Shown: positions 5,357 to 9,229 of the stretch, one piece after another
How positions within the stretch are numbered: the stretch's first letter is position 1
Layout: the number at the start of each line of letters is the position of its first letter
Assembly: GCA_011051075.1 (NCBI GenBank)
Contig: DREN01000300.1
Location: forward strand, 1-9,229
Origin: Deltaproteobacteria bacterium
GTDB lineage: Bacteria; Desulfobacterota; DSM-4660; Desulfatiglandales; Desulfatiglandaceae
Reading direction: 5' to 3'
Length of the DNA stretch: 9,229 nt
Made by a program: the position numbers and the translations under genes
Notes under the pieces: generated by a model
What the model was told of the DNA's origin: nothing
Seen by the model: the letters and a program-made list of their open reading frames with translations, nothing else
Database searches by the model: none

Positions 5357-6181
5357 TTATTTTTTCCGGCGTTTAATAATGAGCCTGTCGCTTCCCTTCC
5401 TTACCCTGGTCTTGTACCCCTTGGTAGGGACACCCCAGGGGGTCACGGGATGCCTTCCGCCCGAGGACTTTCCTTCTCCGCCGCCGTGGGGGTGGTCCAC
5501 CGGATTCATGGCAACGCCTCGAACCCGGGGCCGTTTCCCAAGCCACCTGTTCCGGCCTGCCTTGCCAATGGATATGTTCTCGTGATCCAGGTTTCCCACC
5601 TGGCCGAGAGTCGCCTTACAGTCCAGAAAGATCTTTCTCACTTCACCGGATGGGAGTTTCACCTGGGCGTACTTACCCTCTTTGGCCATGAGCTGGCAGT
5701 AGCTTCCCGCGCTTCTGGCCAACTGCCCGCCATGCCCCACGTTCAGTTCAATATTGTGGATATGGCTTCCAAGGGGGATATCCCGCAGGGGGAGGGCGTT
5801 CCCGTTTCTTATCTCTGCCCCCGGCCCAGAAATCACCCTATCTCCGACCTGAAGGCTGTTGGGCGCCAGGATATAGCGCTTTTCTCCGTCCACGTAGTTC
5901 AGGAGCGCGATATTGGCCGAACGGTTCGGATCATACTCGATAGAGGCGACTGTGGCGGGAATACCGTCCTTATTCCTCTTGAAATCAATAAGGCGGTATG
6001 AGCGCTTATGCCCTCCTCCCCGGTGCCGCACGGTTATACGTCCGTTGGTGTTCCTCCCGCCTTTCTTCTTTAAAGGCCTCAGAAGGGACTTCTCAGGCCT
6101 TTTGCGCGTTATTTCCTCAAACTTGGAAGAGGTCTGAAACCTTCTTCCAGGCGAGGTTGGCTTGTGAGGTTTTATGCCCAT
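5357..6181 (-). CDS. rplB: 50S ribosomal protein L2
   Basis: L2 is a primary 23S rRNA binding protein needed for subunit association and peptidyl-transferase activity. At 274 residues it is full length. The N terminus MGIKPHKPTSPGRRFQT, RHRGGGHKRSYRLIDF (53-68) and the OB/SH3-like core with NVGHGGQLARSAG lead to the highly conserved DHPHGGGEGKSSGGRHP. His230 here corresponds to E. coli His229, which is linked to peptide-bond formation. The end KGSDRLIIKRRKK is typical. The start is ATG with GGAG six bases upstream. The gene sits after the unusually long spacer and 55 bases before rpsS. Confidence 0.98.
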   Translation of the reverse strand: MGIKPHKPTSPGRRFQTSSKFEEITRKRPEKSLLRPLKKKGGRNTNGRITVRHRGGGHKRSYRLIDFKRNKDGIPATVASIEYDPNRSANIALLNYVDGEKRYILAPNSLQVGDRVISGPGAEIRNGNALPLRDIPLGSHIHNIELNVGHGGQLARSAGSYCQLMAKEGKYAQVKLPSGEVRKIFLDCKATLGQVGNLDHENISIGKAGRNRWLGKRPRVRGVAMNPVDHPHGGGEGKSSGGRHPVTPWGVPTKGYKTRVRKGSDRLIIKRRKK

Positions 6182-6313
6182 TTTTTACTCCACTCAATTA
6201 CAGCGGTCTGATCGCTGATCTTCCCAGATATTTATGCTGAACAATAAGACAGTACAGGGGGGTGTAAGCCCTGAGGTATTGATCACCGTTGCACAAAGGG
6301 CCGTCAAGGCCCG
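6182..6313. other. 132-base rplW-rplB spacer with three possible stem-loops
   Basis: This is the longest non-coding stretch in the window. Read on the minus strand, three short inverted repeats are visible. GGGCC-TTGAC-GGCCC (6298-6312) lies just after the rplW stop. CAGGG...CCCTG has a 9-base loop (6255-6273), and CAGCG...CGCTG a 7-base loop (6201-6217). The first is followed by only TTTGT, which is too weak a T run for a confident terminator. No open frame of useful length and no transposon ends were seen. The last bases carry the rplB Shine-Dalgarno sequence GGAG (6188-6191). It could be an RNA control element or a processing site; the function is unknown. Confidence 0.4.
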
Positions 6314-6601
6314 TTACATCCCCTCAAAAAATTCGATGTTCTCTCCAGGGGCGAGCTTCACAATGGCCTTTTTCCAGTGAGGTTTTCTTCCGGCGGTCCT
6401 TCCCATGCGCCTCTTTTTCCCCCTCACGTTCATGGTCCTCACCTCAATGACCTTTGCCTTGAGAAGCGTCTCAACGGCCTTTTTGATCTCTATCTTGTTC
6501 GCCCCTCTGTGAACCTTGAAAGAGACCTGGTTGGTATCGCCCTTCTGCAGGTTGGCCTTTTCCGTGATATGCGGCTCTTTGATAACCTGATAGATGTCCA
6601 C
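6314..6601 (-). CDS. rplW: 50S ribosomal protein L23, GTG start
   Basis: L23 sits at the tunnel exit and is the docking site for trigger factor and signal recognition particle in studied bacteria. The 95 residues are typical: DIYQVIKEPHITEKAN at the start, the KIEIKKAVETL helix, then the basic loop VRGKKRRMGRTAGRKPHWKKA. The start is GTG and overlaps the rplD stop by one base (TAGTG). No ATG, GTG or TTG lies just upstream in frame. The best Shine-Dalgarno sequence, AGGAGG at 6615-6620, is 13 bases from the GTG, longer than ideal, so coupling to rplD termination probably helps initiation. A 132-base spacer follows the stop, the longest gap in the window. Confidence 0.97.
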   Translation of the reverse strand: MDIYQVIKEPHITEKANLQKGDTNQVSFKVHRGANKIEIKKAVETLLKAKVIEVRTMNVRGKKRRMGRTAGRKPHWKKAIVKLAPGENIEFFEGM

Positions 6602-7224
6602 TATGAAATCAACGCCTCCTCTATTTTCTGAACAGCAGGCAGTTCTAAAAAAAGGTGGTCGTGCCTAAGGATGTCATAGACGTTGAGGCCCTCATGGCGC
6701 ATAACCTTTGTAAATGGAACGTTCCTTGACGACTTCTCCAGGTTCTCTGACTTGTCTTTGGTTACAATCAGGGCCTTCCTCACATCAAAGTTCCTCATTG
6801 TTCCGACAAAATTCTTCGTCTTTATTTCCGGGAGGCTGAAATCGTCAATGATTATCAGAAGGTTATTCCTGAGCTTGTCTGTAAGGGCCATCCTCAGGGC
6901 GGCCTTTCGCACCTTCTTGGGGACCTTCTTTGAATAATCCCGCAGTGACGGACCAAAGGCCACGCCCCCACCCCTTCTCGTGGGGGAGGAACCCCTCCCT
7001 ACCCTGGCCCTGCCCGTGCCTTTCTGTCTCCAGAGCTTGCTCCCTGAACACTTCACGGCGGAGCGGTTCTTTGTGGCCGCAGTTCCTGACCTGCGCTTTG
7101 CAAGCTGGGCTACCACAACCTGGTGAAGCAGATGGCCCTTAACGGGCACATCGAAGATATCGTCTCTCAGTTCCAGCTCCGAGACCTTTTCATTCTCAAC
7201 ATTATATACATCCGAAACAGTCAT
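6601..7224 (-). CDS. rplD: 50S ribosomal protein L4
   Basis: L4 helps assemble the large subunit, and its loop lines the peptide exit tunnel. The 207 residues are normal for the family. The globular start is followed by the basic tunnel loop at about residues 43-100, which includes KLWRQKGTGRAR and RRGGGVAFGPSLRDYSKK, the region where macrolide-resistance changes occur in other bacteria. The C-terminal part continues to KIEEALIS. The start is ATG, with an AGGGTGGG binding site overlapping the rplC stop. The stop TAG shares its last base with the GTG start of rplW. In E. coli L4 represses the S10 operon through a leader before rpsJ. That leader is absent, so any autocontrol by L4 must act elsewhere. 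Confidence 0.98.
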   Translation of the reverse strand: MTVSDVYNVENEKVSELELRDDIFDVPVKGHLLHQVVVAQLAKRRSGTAATKNRSAVKCSGSKLWRQKGTGRARVGRGSSPTRRGGGVAFGPSLRDYSKKVPKKVRKAALRMALTDKLRNNLLIIIDDFSLPEIKTKNFVGTMRNFDVRKALIVTKDKSENLEKSSRNVPFTKVMRHEGLNVYDILRHDHLFLELPAVQKIEEALIS

Positions 7225-7233
7225 ATACCCACC

Positions 7234-7866
7234 CTACACACCCGCCTGGGATTTCCAGATTTCAAGAAGATTATCGGGCCCCCCCGGCACCGCGCCTTTG
7301 ACCAGAACCAGATCCATATCCGGCCTCACGTCAACCACTTTGAGGTTCTTGATGGTGACGTGCTGGTACCCCATCCGTCCGGGCAGTTTTCTCCCCTTCT
7401 GAACCTTTCCCGGGGTGGCGCTGCATCCGATGGAGCCGGGTATTCTATGGGACCTTGAGCCATGCGTTTTTTTCCCGCCGGAAAACCCCCATCTTTTCAT
7501 TACACCGCTGAACCCTCTTCCCTTACTGCGCCCCCGCACGTTGACCAGCTCGCCGATCTTAAAGATATCCGATTTAATCTCCTGGCCCAGCTCAAAGTCA
7601 TCCGGATCATCGACCCTGACCTCCCTCAGCCTGGCAAAGGCCCTGCCTCCCACACTTTTGAGGTGCCCCTTCAGGGGTTTGTTGACCCTGCTGTCCTTCT
7701 TTGTGCCACAGCCTAACTGAAGGGCGTCATAGCCCTCCCGTTTCCGGGTCTTTTTCTGTGTCACCACACAAGGGCCAACCTTAAGCACCGTGACCGGAAC
7801 ACCCCTTCCGTCTTCCAGGAAGTAACTTATCATACCCAATTTTTTGCCAAAAAGTCTGTTAACCAT
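7234..7866 (-). CDS. rplC: 50S ribosomal protein L3
   Basis: L3 is an early-binding 23S rRNA protein whose central extension reaches toward the peptidyl-transferase centre. The 210 residues equal the normal length. The start MVNRLFGKKLGMISYF, the core motif SKGRGFSGVMKRW (about 114-126), THGSRSHRIPGSIG (134-147) and the end LVLVKGAVPGG are diagnostic. At residue 150, where E. coli L3 has the glutamine methylated by PrmB (in GQNQTPG), this protein has alanine (GCSATPG, 147-153), so that modification cannot occur here. The ATG start is preceded by GGAG ten bases upstream. The gap to rpsJ is 60 bases and shows no convincing structure; the next gene, rplD, starts 9 bases after the stop. Confidence 0.98.
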   Translation of the reverse strand: MVNRLFGKKLGMISYFLEDGRGVPVTVLKVGPCVVTQKKTRKREGYDALQLGCGTKKDSRVNKPLKGHLKSVGGRAFARLREVRVDDPDDFELGQEIKSDIFKIGELVNVRGRSKGRGFSGVMKRWGFSGGKKTHGSRSHRIPGSIGCSATPGKVQKGRKLPGRMGYQHVTIKNLKVVDVRPDMDLVLVKGAVPGGPDNLLEIWKSQAGV

Positions 7867-7926
7867 AGGAATTAAGCTCCAACTTCAACCTGCACGGCCT
7901 TCCTCTGCCGCTCACATGAAAACTCC

Positions 7927-8238
7927 CTACAGCTTGATCTCCACATGCACCCCTGCTGCCAGATCCAGTTTCATGAGGGAATCAACGGTCTGCTGGGTCG
8001 GTTCCAATATATCCAATAAGCGCTTGTGTGTCCTGATCTCAAACTGCTCTCTTGATTTCTTGTTCACGTGAGGTGATCTGAGAACGCAGTACTTGTTGAT
8101 AACCGTGGGAAGGGGAATGGGTCCCGCCACCCTCGCCCCCGTCTCCCTGGCCGTCTCCACTATCTCCATGGCGGACTGATCCAGCAGTTTGTGATCATAG
8201 GCCTTTAGCCTGATTCGGATCTTCTGGTTGGCTATCAT
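7927..8238 (-). CDS. rpsJ: 30S ribosomal protein S10 (NusE)
   Basis: S10 is a small-subunit head protein. In E. coli it also acts as NusE in transcription antitermination. The 103 residues match the usual family length. The N terminus KIRIRLKAYDHKLLD, the central AGPIPLPT and the long loop reaching HVNKKSREQFEIRTHKR (about residues 42-73) are typical. The ATG start lies 9 bases after the tuf stop, and the binding site TAGGAGAGGG (8241-8250) contains the tuf stop codon, so translation is probably coupled to tuf. In E. coli a leader of roughly 170 bases lies before rpsJ and is the target of L4. There is no room for one here. Confidence 0.98.
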   Translation of the reverse strand: MIANQKIRIRLKAYDHKLLDQSAMEIVETARETGARVAGPIPLPTVINKYCVLRSPHVNKKSREQFEIRTHKRLLDILEPTQQTVDSLMKLDLAAGVHVEIKL

Positions 8239-8240
8239 GC

Positions 8241-8250
8241 CCCTCTCCTA
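8241..8250 (-). promoter_or_regulatory. rpsJ ribosome binding site overlapping the tuf stop
   Basis: The minus strand reads TAGGAGAGGG followed by GC and the rpsJ ATG. The tuf stop codon TAG supplies the first bases of the Shine-Dalgarno sequence, so tuf and rpsJ are physically fused at this junction. Confidence 0.8.
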
Positions 8251-9229
8251 CTCGATAATCTCGCTGATAACGCCTGCGCCAACGGTCCTGCCGCCCTCAC
8301 GAATGGCGAACCTCAACTCCTTCTCCATGGCTATGGGGGTGATTAACGATACCTCCATGGCCACATTATCCCCGGGCATCACCATCTCAACACCCTCAGG
8401 AAGCGTCGTTACACCTGTCACATCCGTGGTCCTGAAATAAAACTGCGGACGATAACCGTTGAAAAACGGCGTGTGACGACCACCTTCCTCCTTCGTCAGT
8501 ATGTACGCCTCAGCCTTGAACTTGGTATGCGGCGTTATACTCCCAGGCTTCGCTACCACCTGACCACGCTCAACTTCATCACGCTTCGTACCCCTTATCA
8601 GAACCCCTATGTTGTCACCAGCCTGTCCCTGATCCAGAATCTTACGGAACATCTCAACACCAGTACATACCGTCTTCATGGTATCACGGATCCCAACAAG
8701 CTCCACCTCATCTCCAACCTTGATGATCCCACGCTCAACCCGGCCCGTTACAACCGTCCCTCGACCAGATATGCTGAATACATCCTCTATCGGCATCAGA
8801 AACGGCTTCTCAGTATCCCTCACAGGCTCAGGAATATAACTGTCAATGGCGTCCATCAGCTCAAATATCGGCTTCACATCCTCAGAATCAGAATCATCAC
8901 TCTCAAGGGCCTTCAGCGCACTACCCTTGATGATAGGTATGTCATCTCCAGGAAACTCGTACTTGGACAACAACTCCCTCAACTCAAGCTCAACCAACTC
9001 TATAAGCTCTTCATCATCAACCATGTCACACTTGTTCAAAAACACCACTATGCTCGGCACTCCAACCTGACGCGCCAGCAGTATGTGCTCACGGGTCTGC
9101 GGCATGGGTCCATCATCCGCACCCACCACTAATATCGCCCCGTCCATCTGCGCAGCACCAGTAATCATGTTCTTTATGTAATCAGCATGACCCGGACAAT
9201 CCACATGCGCGTAATGCCTCTTCTCAGTC
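8248..9229 (-). CDS. tuf: Elongation factor Tu, 5' end missing at the window edge
   Basis: EF-Tu is the GTPase that carries aminoacyl-tRNA to the ribosomal A site. The open frame runs off the right edge; its first visible residues are TEKRHYAHVDCPGHADY. About 70 N-terminal residues (P loop and switch I) are missing compared with a protein of about 396 residues, and 326 residues are visible. The G3 motif DCPGH, with the histidine used in GTP hydrolysis, and the guanine-specificity motifs NKCD and SALKA are intact. Domains 2 and 3 follow, with GRGTVVTGRVERG and EGGRHTPFF, ending in GRTVGAGVISEIIE. Between SALKALE and the DSYIPEP segment there is a D/S-rich stretch about four residues longer than in E. 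coli. The GTG at 9202-9204 encodes an internal valine and is not the start. The stop TAG forms part of the rpsJ ribosome binding site. ATA supplies about half of the isoleucine codons, more than in neighbouring genes. Confidence 0.98.
   Translation of the reverse strand, partial: TEKRHYAHVDCPGHADYIKNMITGAAQMDGAILVVGADDGPMPQTREHILLARQVGVPSIVVFLNKCDMVDDEELIELVELELRELLSKYEFPGDDIPIIKGSALKALESDDSDSEDVKPIFELMDAIDSYIPEPVRDTEKPFLMPIEDVFSISGRGTVVTGRVERGIIKVGDEVELVGIRDTMKTVCTGVEMFRKILDQGQAGDNIGVLIRGTKRDEVERGQVVAKPGSITPHTKFKAEAYILTKEEGGRHTPFFNGYRPQFYFRTTDVTGVTTLPEGVEMVMPGDNVAMEVSLITPIAMEKELRFAIREGGRTVGAGVISEIIE

Noticed and set aside
5450..6001. Plus-strand open frame of 183 codons opposite rplB
   Set aside because: Antisense shadow of the highly conserved L2 gene with no family resemblance.
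6265..6310. TTGACG in the rplW-rplB spacer as a promoter -35 box
   Set aside because: The bases 17-18 positions downstream (GATCAA or ATCAAT) match only three of six -10 positions.
6298..6312. GGGCC-TTGAC-GGCCC as a Rho-independent terminator after rplW
   Set aside because: The stem has five pairs and is followed by TTTGTG rather than a T run; ending transcription here would silence the essential genes downstream.
8473..9132. Plus-strand open frame of 219 codons opposite tuf
   Set aside because: It lies wholly within the EF-Tu coding sequence, its product resembles no family, and long antisense frames are common opposite genes with biased codon use.
9202..9204. GTG as the start of the EF-Tu gene
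   Set aside because: The frame continues upstream as TEKRHYAH, matching EF-Tu, so this codon is an internal valine and the gene is simply cut by the window.
1..9229. A mobile element, defence system or other new gene system in the window
   Set aside because: Every gene belongs to the conserved str-S10-spc block in standard order, with no insertion, no unexplained frame in the gaps and no repeats that look like element ends.

Overview
The window is one unbroken run of translation genes, all on the minus strand. In transcription order (right to left) they are tuf - rpsJ - rplC - rplD - rplW - rplB - rpsS - rplV - rpsC - rplP - rpmC - rpsQ - rplN - rplX - rplE - rpsN - rpsH - rplF - rplR. This is the classic end of the str operon (tuf) joined to the S10 and spc operons. 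tuf is cut at its 5' end by the right edge of the window and rplR at its 3' end by the left edge. The other 17 genes are complete and look intact. No mobile element, tRNA, rRNA, CRISPR array or foreign gene is visible, and no stretch over 132 bases lacks a gene.

The organism is a bacterium of moderate GC content. The tuf-S10 junction, the 61-residue zinc-type S14, the zinc-ribbon L24 and the look of EF-Tu, L2 and L3 suggest a Desulfobacterota (deltaproteobacterial) lineage. That is a recollection-level judgement, not a database result.

Layout: 8248-9229 is EF-Tu, and 2990-8238 is the S10 block (S10, L3, L4, L23, L2, S19, L22, S3, L16, L29, S17). 1-2968 is the spc block (L14, L24, L5, S14, S8, L6, L18). 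Gaps run from a 1-base overlap (rplD/rplW) to 132 bases (rplW-rplB). The tuf-rpsJ gap (9 bases) and the rpsQ-rplN gap (21 bases) are too short for the long S10 leader and the separate spc promoter known from Escherichia coli. The block therefore probably belongs to one long transcript that starts outside the window. Together the genes supply the peptide-exit-tunnel proteins (L4, L22, L23, L29), the peptidyl-transferase surroundings (L2, L3, L16), the small-subunit head (S3, S10, S14, S19) and the elongation factor.

I do not see a previously undescribed system. The points worth a second look are modest: six of 18 visible start codons are not ATG (four are TTG), the rplW-rplB spacer is unusually long and has three possible stem-loops, a possible hairpin covers the rpsC ribosome binding site, L3 lacks the glutamine methylated in E. 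coli, and several short hairpins sit in intergenic gaps. One partial gene (rplR) and two start corrections (rpsN, rpsQ) were worked out directly from the bases.
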